Positions 1 to 12,640 of a stretch of DNA of 64,000 nucleotides are shown here, piece by piece. A program made the translations under genes and the position numbers. This DNA is from Agrypnia vestita (Eukaryota > Arthropoda > Insecta > Trichoptera > Phryganeidae): assembly GCA_016648135.1 (NCBI GenBank), contig JADDOH010023640.1:1-64000 (forward strand), written 5' to 3'. The notes beneath the pieces are model-generated. The model had not been told where the DNA came from. It worked only from the letters and a program-made list of their open reading frames with translations, and did not search any database. Every line of letters starts with the position of its first letter. Positions within the stretch are counted from its first letter, which is position 1.

Positions 1-559
1 ATTAATTAATTAATTATTCAATCACTCAATCAATTAAATAAATAAATAGAAGTAAAAAAATAAGTTCGGCGTCGAGCACACGAGCCGCCCGATCCCTGGA
101 AGTTCACACACATGCAGAGAAGGGTTAATCTGGGCTAATTAATTCGCCCCTATTATGGTCAGTACGGATTCGGCATGCAAACAAACACCTGTGGATAAAA
201 GTATATTTAAAGTTTACGGTACAGGGGTTAACTTTCACTGTCGGCGCTCCTTCCGTCTCTGTCTGGGGTGTCGAACCCGAGACCATTCTTCTTAATCGTG
301 CGCCACCTTTATATATCGTTATAATCTCAAAACGGAAAGAGGATGACATGACTTACCCATCTGCCGCCGATTATATCCATTCCAGTGCATCGTAGTTTCA
401 CTTTATGTACCTCACTTTATACCTAAGGATTGCGGACACTTGCCTTGCACGCGCATACGATTCACAGGCCCCTAATTAACTATAGTTCGCGACCTAACCT
501 TTGACCCTGCCATCACGCGTTTTTAAGTTTCCGAAGCTGGGGCTTAGTATCCAGCCTCT

Positions 560-3375
560 GTAACTATACGGTGTATATACTCTAACCAAACCGAAACTAG
601 ACATTATTTTCTTTTCTTTAAGTTTATATTCCTCGAGATACCGGAATTAGACTCTAGCTCGACAATTGTAAGTATTTATATATCTTAATAATACTGCAAC
701 ATAGTCCTTATTTCCGTCTTACGCATCCGTACTTCCCGGGTCACCGAAACTAAACTCTAATCCTAATGATCATACTCTAATGATCATACGCACCGATATT
801 TTCCATAAAACCGTTACCCGTTATTTTCCGATGTTACAATTCTTATATTTATCCGAAATACCGGGATTAAGCTTTGAATCTAGGATTCCATGCATTTATA
901 AGTTTTAACAAACCCATGAAGCAACCACTTGTCCACTTGTTGTTGTTAAAGAATTGATTGCTTCTATAATAAAACCCCACTAGTCTACATCTTTATAAGG
1001 TCAATACATATTACTTTTAGGGTCCGCCGATTTAGTTTTATTCTTAATATTATTCTTAATATAAATTTATTATCATCTCGAATATTTGATATCTACTCTC
1101 CGGCAAATTTTAATATAGTTTAAATCATTTTAATATAATTTATCATTTTAATATAGCTTAGAAATAACGGGATTCTGTAATTTCTACAAGTATAAACAAC
1201 CCCAATCTTACCAAATCCATTTTATGTAGTGAAAGACGCGGGATTTATATTCTTCCTAAAATGTAAAATGAACCCGGTCTAGATGAAACATCCTTATTTA
1301 GTTTCAGGACAACGAGGTTTACGCGTTCCACGAGGAATATGATATAACCCGATCTAAACGAAGGTAATTTTATATAATTTTAGGACAGCGGAACTTACAA
1401 ATTTCATAAAGTATATCGTGAAGCCAATCTAGGCGGAGACACTACGTATATTTTAAACAGAGTAAGAGTTTAAATTTTACCATCAAGTCTAATACACCGC
1501 AAGAATGTCCTAGGCGTAGTAAACAAAATAGCGGTCAAAACTGTAGTGTTTCTATGTTCACACGTTTTAGCTCAAAACGAATACTATAATTTTCAAATTT
1601 ATAATACAAGACGCGAGTTTCTAAACGAAACATTTTAAAATAGTTCTAACCGAAATCTACATGTTTCATATTTATTAAATGAAGGCGCGAATTCTAAACG
1701 AAACACTAACATTGTTTAAAAACGGGACCCTATATTTATATATGCTTAAAATGAAACGCGAATTCCCGAACGATAGCATTTTATATAACTAAATGTAACG
1801 AAATCTTATATAGTTTATAAATAAGAAGACCCGGCCCCAGGCGGTTTTTATATATTTTCAATATAACGAGGCCCTACAACATCTTTATAAGTATAATACA
1901 ACCCCGGTCTATCGAAACAATGTACTAGAAGTTTTTATATGTTTGAATACATGATATACGTTTTTTTTTATACGCGTTTTTATACGCGAGATTTACGTTT
2001 TCGTATAATACAAAGTAACCCAAATTATACAACCGCGAAGTTTACATCACTCCTAAAGTATAACCAGAACTAATTGAAACATTTTTTCATAGTTTAAGTC
2101 CGCGAGGCAAATATCTTTCATAAAATATAAAATACCCGAATCAAATTAAACATATTTTTACCTTATAGACTTTCCCCAACGCGCGTAATAATCCCGGCCA
2201 CATGAAACGTTTTTATATGTTTTAATAGCGCGGGACCTATGTTTTCCTATATAATATAAGATAACCCGGGCCGAACGGAAGCAATTTTATATACTTTATA
2301 AAATAGTGAAACTTGTACTTCTGTAAAACCGTAAATAAACCCCGACCCCCACGAGATTATTTTATATAATTTTTTAGAATAATGAAATTTCATACATCTG
2401 TAAAATTGTAAATAAGTCCCGATTCTCACGAGATTATTTTATATAATTTTCTAGAATAATGGAATTTATACATCTGTGAAATTGTAAATAAACCCCGATT
2501 CTCACGGAATTACTCTATATAATTTTAAACGAAATGAAAATCTAGATTATTATGGGCTGAACCTGATACCCCGCGAGATCAGCTATATATTTTTCACTAG
2601 ACGTATTTTTAATCCCAGAATTTATTCGCTATAATTTTAACGGACTCTTACTATTAAACATAAACAAAAAAAAATTATTAAAATAAACTAAATATTCTTT
2701 CGATAACTAAAATAAACCCGGTCTAATCGAAACATTTCATATAACGAAATATTATATGCCTTACAAATGTAAAAATTAAAATGAGACCTCGCGTATTTAG
2801 CAAAGATAGGTATTTTATAAGACTTATTTAAAATCGAATCTGTTAGTAACAACTCCTTTATCTTTTAACAACTTCCCGCGTGTTTAGCATAAAATAGGTA
2901 TCTTTATAACGCACAGCTAGTTTCCAGAGATCCGCCAATACTATACTTAGTAAAACGAAAATTTAACTAAATTTGAACTCTACCGTTTCCTGAAATTCTG
3001 CGAATATTATTCTGTGAACCTAGTAAGACGACAAAAATAATTAACTTTATAGAACATAGTGATTTCCGAAGTTCCGATATGCCAGATTAATTACCTTTAT
3101 AAAATAAAATCAAACCCGTACTCTGAGTTAAAACCCTTTTAACAGGACCTCGCGTATTTAGCATAAGATAGGTATTTTTACAAGATTTATTAACAATTTC
3201 CCGCGTGTTTAGCATAAAATAGGTATCTTTATAACGCACAGCTAGTTTCCGGAGATCTGCAAATATCAGTTCTATATATGCCGGACTAATCAACTTAATA
3301 AAGCGCAGTAATTTCCGAAGTTCTAATATGCCAAATTAATTACCCTTTATAAAATAAAATCAAACCCGTACCCCC
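560..3375. repeat. Very degenerate ~75-bp tandem repeat (decayed satellite)
   Basis: A motif close to AACCCGRTCTAAACGAAAC followed by TTTTATATAATTTT recurs at about 1271, 1346, 1421, 1829, 1901, 2062, 2131, 2191, 2263, 2338, 2413 and 2490. Spacing is mostly 69-76 bp, and the best-conserved run of three units lies at 2290-2520. Outside 1260-2560 the same word fragments occur but the period is lost. The block is rich in C over G on the + strand and has no long open frame. The small open frames in it are chance. It looks like an ancient satellite eroded by mutation; an alternative is the inside of a decayed non-coding element. Confidence 0.6.
2785..3375. repeat. Duplicated block within the satellite (51-bp perfect repeat)
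   Basis: Positions 2875-2925 and 3200-3250 are identical over 51 bp. A related half-unit (GCGTRTTTAGCATAARATAGG) occurs four times, starting near 2789, 2878, 3148 and 3203. The sequence at 3059-3123 is repeated at 3309-3375 with few changes. Spacings of 325, 361 and 250 bp show duplication followed by small indels, which is younger than the surrounding ~75-bp array. Confidence 0.7.
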
Positions 3376-3849
3376 CTTTTCTTTTAACGTGAGCAATAAA
3401 CAATGTCGAAGAGTATATTTACCCGTACACAACTTTCACTTGAAATTAAACTATAATTTTCAACCACTGGGACACTCTAAGTCGACGGTAACTTTCACTC
3501 ACGGTTCTATCACTCGAAAAAAACAACCGACGCGGATTTTGCACTCTCGTAGACGTTCACACCAACTGCCCGAATTCTGCTGTGTCTTGACATTTTAAAA
3601 CCCCCCTAGTTGGGAAAAGGTCCTAAGTCGTGTGTTTCCAGGATTTTCAATATCCTACTTCCCTTGAAACCAAAACCTTTTGTTCCTAAGATCCAGTTTG
3701 GCAAAAAAAAAACACATCTCCTCTCGGATATGTCAGTTGATCCCACCTTCTGTTGCCGTCTCTGTCTCCGTCCCTGTGCCTGTTTTGGGACGGACTCAGT
3801 GGCTTCGGACGATTTGAACTCGCTTCACAAGCGCGATAATTAATTTTTA

Positions 3850-6230
3850 ATATTTAATTTCTAAGTTCAGTCCATATTGTCGTTTGATCAACCGTAACCA
3901 CAATCTATCGGGTACTCCCCTAATCATAGTTGATGTTTCTTCATTATCTACCATTATCATGTCCCGTTCCCTCGTATTTTCACTCGTCTTTATCGGAAAT
4001 TTAACGATCTTGGCTGCTATATCATTGTATCAATTTCCCTACACTCACCATGTACACACTGCATACCTAGATAAAACAATCGTTCAAAGGTACTATACCT
4101 AATTTTAAATTAATTTTGGGCGATCTTTTCTCGTGGATCATCCAATGAATCCTGTCTTATGCCCGCGGCTCTCCGCGCACAGGGACGTATTAGTTCCCTC
4201 CGTTGCGGAATTTAAACATAATTTGTAACCATTTATTATTATTTTTATTGGCAGTAAGATTGATCCACAAAATAACTATGTTACATAGACAGTGAATATT
4301 CTCGAACAATATAATACTGGAAGAGTACTATTCGCTATAACACAATAAACTATTAATGTAAGTTAAAGTAAATTTTTAAATTCAGTGGAAAATTTTTAAG
4401 ATCGTTTTGCTTTTAATTTTTCCCAAAACAAAATAAATAAACAAATAAATAAACACACAAATACACACTCACACAACCCCACTATTGGACATGTTTTTCT
4501 TATCCTTTTATCGATTGTATGTATGTGTTTTCGCGTAATTGGCCCAAAACTCTGTACATCAATTATTGTCTTTTCTTCAAAGATTGATTAATTATATGGC
4601 TGTAAGAAACCCAATAAATGAAAATAAATAAAATAAATAAGTAAATAAACCTCCAGTGCCGCAGGCAAGGCGTCGGATTAATTCAGTGCTTATTTATTGC
4701 CAAGGTACTGGACGCCTCCGCTGATAACTATATACCACTCACCATGTTCTTAGAGGTGTGTTGAAAGATTGCTAGTATCTGTCGAATCGGTCTCAAGTAG
4801 TTGTCTGTATTTGTACGTTTATCATTATTACATGCTCTTGCTATATCCGTTCCACTTCACATTATTGTTCCTCCCGTCTTCGAATTTCTATCACACTATG
4901 TTCTCCTATGTTTTTGGTACTTATATGCTTGCTTTTTACTTGCATTTACTCCTATATATATTTGTTTCATTTATCCATCCATCTATAAGATCCCCATACG
5001 CTTTATCCTTTTATTTCATGTGTATATGGGCCGCAAATTCATATTATTTTATTTACAATATTCTTATCTAGATACACTTGTTCCAATTATGTTTTGTGGG
5101 TTATTACTACCAAACCCGGCGAAATCTGAGCTAGAATAGCCAATCGTATACTCGTTATCCGTTCTGATGAGACTACGCTAATGTCGGACAGGTTTGTAGT
5201 GATTACATAGCTAATATATTGTATCTATATTTGGGTATATTATTTTCTTGTCGTGCCATTAATATGCTTACACGTTATCGTTATCTCTTTCCTAACTGTA
5301 TATACCGTCATTGCGCAGTTACCTATCTGTTGTAAAAGCCTGAAGAGCGTTAGTCTACAGATAAATATAATAGAATTATAGTTGACTTTCCTATCCGCCC
5401 ACGTTATCCGACTCCCGCGAAACGAAAATAAATCATTATTCGCTCAGTTAAGGTCACCCCTCTGGTACAACGTATACGTTTAATCCGTGCTTCACGGCCA
5501 ATTCCTATAAATTTTTTATGGGGCGTTTTCCTCTCGCGATCCCCCGATTAGACCTGCCTTCCTTAGTTTTGCTCAATATTCTGCCTCTCTGTTGCACCGG
5601 GGATCCACTCGAGATGAAGATATACGGCTCTTAAACGGTTTCAAAACCCGAGCAAAAAAGTCAATAATTCAGAAACCTCGTGGAACTGTCAATATCATCG
5701 TCACCTTAGAGTAGACGTTAATCGGTTTTTTAACGGCTTAAACTGCAATAAACGCGACCTAAATCTACGAAAGCCGTGTTCAGTATTTTTTTTGGGAAGC
5801 ACATGTGGACCGCTCGGACCGCGCCGATCGTCAACCATTTGTACCAAACGCGGCTTTACCACAAGATTAATATGTTTTATAAGAATTGAATATTAACTGC
5901 TCGTAACCTATATCCGATCAATCGCTACTAACTCCGTCCCAATACTAGCGTTTCATCATCCCCAAATTTTTGTAGCGCCAATACTCCGCCAGGTGGGTTT
6001 AGCTCAATTTTTTCCCGCGTAGCATTTAAATCATCTTAGAGTTCAAAATAAAATAATAAAATAAAATAAATAAAAAAATCTATAGAAACAGGTGATTCAT
6101 CACATGCTTGTAGCAGAAACTTTGGAAACTTCATCCAATCTAGAATATAAAATATTCGTTACCCTTTAAATGAAATAATTTAATTATAAAATCCTTACAA
6201 AAATACTATTTTTGTAATGTTTTTGTCATT
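3850..6230. other. Unassigned AT-rich DNA
   Basis: No repeat family, domain or RNA signature was recognised. The overlapping frames at 4769-5139 encode hydrophobic, Tyr/Phe-rich peptides typical of AT-rich non-coding DNA. Simple AATA-type runs lie at 4425-4455 and 4615-4650. Slightly GC-richer sequence at 5380-5880 has no recognisable coding content. Confidence 0.4.
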
Positions 6231-6235
6231 TTATA

Positions 6236-6475
6236 TGACTTGTATTAAATTAAAGTGAATGAATTTTAAATATTTCATTTAAGTTATTGAGTAAGTAAGT
6301 AAGAAAAAAATGAAAAATTTAAAAAAAAAATGCAAACTTTGATGTCCTTCCTTATCTTCGGACCTGTCAATATTTCACTCAAAGTGTAAAAAAATATTTT
6401 CTATTCAAAATTGAAGGAAAAATATTCTCTCAATGTTTTTGCTAGCGACTAGCTAAGAGACACCGAGTATAAATA
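6236..6475 (+). repeat. Interspersed repeat family I, copy 1
   Basis: This stretch shares an ordered series of words with 48690-48905 (same strand) and with 34621-35000 (opposite strand): a start like GACTTGTATCAAAGTGAATG, a central ATGCAAACTTTGATG, and an end near a GCTAGC-type word followed by ACACCSWGTA. The copies are diverged and AT-rich. No coding capacity is seen. Confidence 0.5.
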
Positions 6476-7039
6476 AGGTCCTGAACTTCCGGATGTTTCG
6501 CGAATATATATAGTCATATTTTCTACCGATACCGATTATTCTAAAATGTCCTGAGTGTTGAAAAATCCTATATTCCTCTATAATGGGCATGTTTCTAGCA
6601 TCTTGTGATAATATAAATTAAGAAGGCTAAGATAATTTAAAACCATTTAAATGCTTATTTATTTCGCTTCCACAGCTCGTCATGTTGATGAAAACAATAT
6701 CTCGTTATTCATTTTATATTAATGTTGTTATTCTGAGAAAAATTTATGAAGAAAAAATGTGCAAATTTATTTATATAATATATTAGATGAAGCTTGAACA
6801 ATGACAACAAAGTCAGACAAACAAAGAACAAAGTCAACAATAACAAGAAAACTCATATTTCCAAATCAATTCAATAGAGTGATATATAGGTACCTACCTA
6901 TCTTCTGGTATCAAATAAAATTATTATTACACACATTGCATACTGGATTGATTAAATAATCGAACTATGTTCTAAGAACAGTGTTAAGCATAAAAAATTA
7001 TAGTTTTATTTAAATATTTTGATGTCGAATTTCTTTTTA

Positions 7040-7330
7040 TTCTTCTTCTTTCTTGCACTGTCCCAACTCATTGCTTAGGTAGGATATTGGGGTCGGCTCT
7101 TTTCGTTCTCAGATTGTAACTTTTTCTGTTATGGGTGTTGGTTTCATTTAGGCCGTTTCTCTGCAGGATTTTGGAGCATCGAGTCGTAATCCAGGAGTTT
7201 TTTGGTCTTCTTCTGGATAACTGTCGACGAAGCTCCTCGTACATTGCCTGCTTTACCGTGTGGTCTGGTGGTCTCGCCTAAGGTGCCCGTACCATCTCAC
7301 CTTCTTCCATTCTTCCAGCTTACTTTTGAC
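7040..7330 (-). pseudogene. RTE-type LINE 3' end, ORF C-terminal remnant
   Basis: Read on the minus strand, this gives a degraded C-terminal tail of a non-LTR retrotransposon ORF: a KVRWYGHLRR-like motif (the R-W-x-G-H signature seen in insect RTE proteins), a basic RRRPK stretch and a final RADPNILP-like segment, then a stop. The copy ends in a GAAGAAGAA-rich tail near 7037, as RTE elements do. One frameshift separates the GHLRR part from the rest. Only about 290 bp survive, so this is a 5'-truncated dead copy. Confidence 0.6.
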
Positions 7331-7639
7331 ACCCAGGTTACCATGAATGCGTGAATTTTTTAGTGTTACTCCTGCCGACTATCTAAGCATTCGCATTTCT
7401 TTCGTTCAAGTTACGTAGAGTAGGAGTTGTACATAGTCCAGCATTCTGAAAATAGTCTAGTATATATTTCCTTAAAGTTTTGTAGGCATTTTCGGATTAC
7501 ACAATATTTCTGTTATCGACCCTGTCGTTTTTTTATCGATTTTAAATCATCGATCAAATTCATATTAATTGATACTTGTATATCAGGATTGTTTGCTGAA
7601 AGTATTTACTAAAGAAAAATATTTCTGGTGAACGAATAT

Positions 7640-9425
7640 TTTTTTATCATTATACCTATTTAGAATATTTTTTGAAAACGTTGTTAAGGTTTGTACTAAT
7701 TAGAGGATATTTCAATAGTCCTTAGAGAAAGATTTCACAATCTGTGGATGTGGAACCATTGTATTTCAACAAAGACTTGATATATTTATGCATACAGCAG
7801 CTTGTGGCGAGGTTACTATTCTCTACAAAATATAATACATTACAATAAATAATTACTACTAGGTTTCGCAGAGAGTGTTCCCGTTGAAACTGAGAGTAGA
7901 CGAATTAAAGCGATAATTAATTAAACAAAAACACGCCTTGTATACATATATATGTGATACTCGTTAGTACATTTTTTTACATAAGTAAATAATAAGTACA
8001 AATTATATTATACATATTTAATATATCTATCGACCCTGCAATTCGGTTAAAATGCAGCAATATCATTCCGTGTCCAAAAGATTAAAAAAGATACAATTTT
8101 TTGATCATTTTGATCAATATAATGTTTTAAAACTTTACTTTTTTATAAAAAGCTGCCTCCTTTTCAAATTCCATTTAAAATAGTTGCAATTGTTGATTTG
8201 TAAAGAGCTGAAATTTATGTAAATGATATTAGATAGAATACACATCGATAAAGTTACTGTCTATGTTACAAATTTCGACCAAAAATATTTTCGATGTTGC
8301 GATGTGTGGAAATAAAGTCCAATTAACTCAAGTTTTTAGAAAATCCAGTTTCCAATGAAACCACATACCGAGAGACCTTTGAATGCAGATTACGATACAT
8401 TAAATAATGCATATCCTCGTCAAGAACAGCAGGGATGAACATCATTGAAGATGAGAGTGAATTTTGTCGTACGGAGATGGAAAGATTTCCAAATACAATA
8501 TTTGGGTCGTGATTGATTTATTAAATAAAGTACTGGGAAATAAGTTTTCTTAAATAATGCGTAGAAACTTGTATTAACCTTTTATTTTAAAAATTATAAA
8601 TAATCTGAAACAGCTCCGCAAAGGTTTCTAAAGCAATATATAGGTGTACGAACATGCATATTATTTATTTAAGAATTCAATTTCTGTTCTTTCGCAGTTC
8701 GCAAATATCAAATGATGTTTGTAATGCATACAAGTATTTATAGGTAGGTGGTATAGGTGCGCCTATTCTCGATACTGTATTCCATTTGACTTCAATATAA
8801 AGAACGAACAAGTTCAATATATGCGAACAAAGAAATTGGTCGTTAAAGATGGTATTCAAAATGCTAGTCCTATGTGGTATATAAGCCATAATACGCTTAC
8901 TTTTTTATACTAAATAGAAACATTGCCGTAAATGGATATTTAAATGGAACAGAAAATTGGATAAATAAATAGTACAATAAGAATGAAACACATAAAATTA
9001 CGTTTCAGATTATTCACATATATTTTACACCGAGGAACCTTAAATGTTATCAGTTAATCGTACGGGTTGTATACACAGGATGAAAAACAATGAGTTAAGT
9101 CTCCAAAATTTTGTTGAGAATAATCTCGATACCGTGTACATGCATTTAGATTTTGATAACAGATAATAACTTAAGATTGGTAGGAGCAATCCGTCTACAT
9201 ATCATTCAAAATAACAGCAGGGCTAATAAATATTGTATAATATCCAAAGTAACTTATTTATAATTGAAATTATCAAAAATGTAACGGAGTGATAAAAATA
9301 ATAAAATAGTAAATAATTTCTTCAATAACTGCAAAATGAGTTTTTTTAACATTATTAGTATTATTTTAATAAATCTAAAACACTTAGTGTAAACTACTAT
9401 TTATTGAATTATCAATGTTTCAGGG
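7640..9425. other. Unassigned AT-rich DNA
   Basis: No domains, repeats or RNA structures were recognised. The short open frames here do not resemble any protein I know. Confidence 0.4.
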
Positions 9426-9429
9426 CCAA

Positions 9430-9610
9430 TGATCCCTTTGTAGCACCGCCTTCTAGATATTTCGAGGCTCCACGACAGTTGCCTTGTCGCCTTGAGAGAC
9501 TTTTGGAGGGTTCTAGACGATTCTAGAGCGTTCTATAGTGTATTTGTTAGTATGAATTTCGAAAGGCCCCGACAGTGCACAATTAATCCGGATTTTAGAA
9601 TCTCGTTACA
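9430..9610 (-). repeat. LTR fragment (U3 end) related to the solo LTR at 25.7 kb
   Basis: On the minus strand the block begins TGTAACGAGATTCTAAAATC at 9610 and continues with GTGCACTGTCGGGGCC. The complete LTR at 25720-26272 begins TGTAACGAGGTGTTAAAAAT on the same strand and has the same layout, with a CACTGTCCGAA word further in. The TG start at 9610 looks like a true LTR edge; the other edge, near 9430, is not defined. It is probably a truncated or diverged member of one LTR-retrotransposon family. Confidence 0.5.
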
Positions 9611-9861
9611 GGATTGACAATTTATTTTTTGTTGCCGTGCCACATTGACAGCTATTAATATATTAACTTTTTATTAGGTTGTCACGGCCATTTAGAATAT
9701 TTGATTACATTTTTTACTTTTACAAAATGCTACAATATTCCACGAGGCCTAATTACTGTAGCAAAACACTTCACAAAAAACATTCAGGGTTAAGAAAATG
9801 ACATCGAACCTGATATCTCTGATTCAAGGACCCAGTGAATGGACATCCACCGCATTCCCAG

Positions 9862-9937
9862 GACCGTTTTATGAGCAAAAGCTCCCATATCGGTCCTACT
9901 CATACGTCGCCAGGTCGATATTTTTTTCACTAATGGC
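9862..9937 (-). repeat. Short repeat shared with 39330-39415
   Basis: The reverse complement of this block matches 39330-39415: both contain GAGTAGGACCGATATRGGAG and then GCTTTTGCTYATAAAACGG, ending TCCTGGG. Both copies also carry a GGACCG...CGGTCC pairing. The family is unknown. The open frames on either strand here (9790-10019) differ between copies and are not genes. Confidence 0.55.
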
Positions 9938-10019
9938 CCTTCCCGTGCGGCATCGTATAAAGGACGACGCCGCAAGGTTCGGGCCGCAAAATTCCATTCA
10001 CTGTTCCTCGCTTTATTAA

Positions 10020-11815
10020 TACGTATTAAATAGTAAGTAGTACATACTATGCACCTACATATGAGAAGAAAAAAAATAATATACGAAAATCATAATGCAA
10101 TTATGTGAGACAACAGTACAAATAAACTAATAATAAGCAAAAAATTTAAAAATGAAAATAATATAGAGGAAAGTAATGGAAATCTTAAGCAATTAATGAA
10201 GTATATGTTAACACGAAATATATGTAAACTGGAATCCAAATGCCGAAAAAGTATTAAAACTAGTAAAATATAAATCCGGTTACACCCGAAGCAATCAAAC
10301 GCAGCGCGTGTGCGAAAAATAAAATATGTTTAACAACTGAGTGAAATCAATTTAATTAATTAGAGTCTCAATATTTAATGGGACGAATGTTATCAAAAAA
10401 TAAAAAATATAACATTTAAAATAGAATGATGAGCAAGGGTACATTGAGTGGGAAGAAGGGACAGTGAGGAACGGATAGAAAGGAGATACAAGGACCCATT
10501 GCCCACTGGATTACGAGGACTGCCGTATGCTTACTTATTTTGATATTCTCAAATCCTCGTCCCTGAAAGTTCAACGCATTTCAGCCAGATCGCCATAGTA
10601 ACAACATCGGTCAAAATAACCCCATCGCTAGCATTTGCAGGTTACACAATCAGCTGGGTAAGGTTATACAATCAGTTGAAACGTAGATAAAACAACTTAT
10701 GAAATGTGTCCATACCAATACACATACACACCTTCGATTAGCCGCTAAAAGTGTACTCCAAAACTTTTGGTATTCGTATATCGACCGCAACTTACTTTTA
10801 TGTGTACCTGCCGTTTTACGATATTACTTTATTAAAAAAATATATATTTTCGTCGCTGGCCCCTTTTATTGTCTGTGAGTTTATGAGTTTTTTTCTAACA
10901 GGTATTTGTTTTTACTGTTAGTACATGCTGCAAGTACGCTTAAATGGAGAGTTGACATAGCCATTTTATTTTGCTCGAATTTAATATATGTATTATCAGC
11001 GACTCTGTATGCATCTATTAAAATAAAATAAAACATTTTTATTTAGTTTTCCTGGCTATTCTACTGTATCTTTCATCTCATCGTTATCAGGACTTGTATT
11101 TCTTTTTTATTCTATTAGTTCCTTTTATTCTATTTCTTTTTTATTCTATTTTTCCTAGTTTCTCTTTCTATTAGTTCCTCCAATCAGATCTATACTTATA
11201 TATCTGATTTTCTATGGATTTGTTCTCTAGTCATTTATTCTTTTTTATAGCTACCACAAATTTATTTCCGCTACATAATGAATATACCTAAAAAATATTA
11301 TATAATAGGTGCATATACATACAAATATTAAATTTATTATCCGACAATATTTATCATAATATAAATTAATCTCTTTCACTTAATTTCACTTTAAATCACA
11401 GAAAACAGTGCTACACGAATTTGTTTACAAAAATTTTAACAGTATTTGGCTCGGAGCCATTAGGGAACATTTCCCATGCAAACTGTCCCACCCTGTCTGT
11501 GAAAATTAATTGAAAAGATTTTTCTTCCCAGTTCAACTGGGGCAAGTCTCCGCAAAATGTTCTGGGTAACAAAACAACCCCTTAGCCCGTGACGTTTCTT
11601 ATCACACCGCACTCGCAAAGGGTAGGTCCACCATTTCAAAACTACAAGGTACCTAACACTTTTAATCATACTTTTGTAATAAAGGAGTATTAAAATAAGG
11701 ACACCTTTATATTCAAATTTAAAATCGAAAACGAAGTTTTCATTAAAATTCATTTTTCGCTGCGATTACAAAAACGTATTAGTCTAATTTAATTATTTAT
11801 TACTCATAGTTTAAA
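10020..11815. other. Unassigned AT-rich DNA
   Basis: Nothing recognisable is present. A slightly GC-richer patch with ACCCGAAGC-type words lies near 10280-10320. The reverse frame at 11460-11753 has no domain I recognise. Confidence 0.35.
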
Positions 11816-12047
11816 ATACAGGGCGTTTCAAAAAGATAGATCCGATTTAAAAACTATATATCTCTGCAACCACGAACCATAACCAAAGCACGCTTTGAAA
11901 TAAGCTGTATTTGATTAGAATTAAAAAATATATCAAAATGAAATATGTATCTCACAATATTCCAGTCACAATTATCACATTTTTTATATAAATATATAAT
12001 AATACTCTTTCTGATATATTGTGACATGGTGACCAAACAGCAGAATT

Positions 12048-12563
12048 CCAAGACGAATAGGAATGAGCTGGGCTGCTTTTGGCAAACTCAAACATATCTG
12101 CGAGAACAAAGAGATCCCAATTAGCCTAAAAATAAAAGCCTTTGAATCGTGCATACTGCCAGTGATGACGTATGGATTGGAGACTATGGCCCTTACGAAG
12201 AAAAGTGTAGAAAAGCTCAAATGCACGCAACGATCCATGGAGAGATCCATGCTTGGAGTAAGCCTAAGAGCGCAGAACTAGAATAGTGGATGTCATGGAT
12301 CGTGTAGCGAAGCTAAAATGGCAATGAGCATGACACGTTGCAAGACAATATACTACAAGATGGCATCCCAGAGTTCTGAAATGGAGACCTTGGGAAAATA
12401 AAAGAGGCATCGGAAGACCTCAAAAGAGATGAACCGATGATATTGTCGCTGTGGGGGGAAAGAAATGGCTACAATTAGCCAACAACAGGGAAGAATGGAA
12501 AAATAAGGAAGAGGCCTATATCCAGCAGTGGAAAGACGAAGGCTGATGAAGAAGAAGAAGAAG
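12048..12563 (+). pseudogene. RTE-type LINE, ORF C-terminus (broken copy)
   Basis: The first 220 bp encode the region downstream of reverse transcriptase in an RTE-type ORF: the MSWAAFGKLKHI segment, then ILPVMTYGLETMAL, then QRSMERSMLGVSLR. A 26-bp deletion at about 12270, judged against the closely related copy at 38824-39183, then throws the frame. A second frame resumes with HVARQ-like and RGIGRPQK-like remnants. The copy ends in a GAAGAAGAAG tail at 12549-12563, typical of RTE elements. It is 5' truncated near 12048 and cannot encode a working protein. Confidence 0.8.
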
Positions 12564-12582
12564 TAAATGTTTTCATCACCAT

Positions 12583-12640
12583 CATCAACGGCTTCTCAGC
12601 CCGTTGTGGGTCTTGGCCTCCTCATGTTAACAAATATTTT
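12583..12640 (-). repeat. RTE 3'-end scrap
   Basis: Read on the minus strand this gives GAGGAGGCCAAGACCCACAA and then a GATGATGG tail. These are the last codons (EEAKTH) and tail of the RTE subfamily also present at 43383-43560 and 58725-58812. Confidence 0.6.

Noticed and set aside
215..312. Possible tRNA-like or SINE head on the minus strand (GGGTTCGACACCCC)
   Set aside because: A B-box-like word is present, but there is no A box or cloverleaf. A loosely similar word at 3775-3835 (GAGTTCAAATC) is too weak to define a family.
4769..5139. Two overlapping hydrophobic frames that could be small membrane proteins
   Set aside because: The composition (Phe, Tyr, Leu, His) follows from T-rich DNA. 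No start context, conservation or neighbour supports them.
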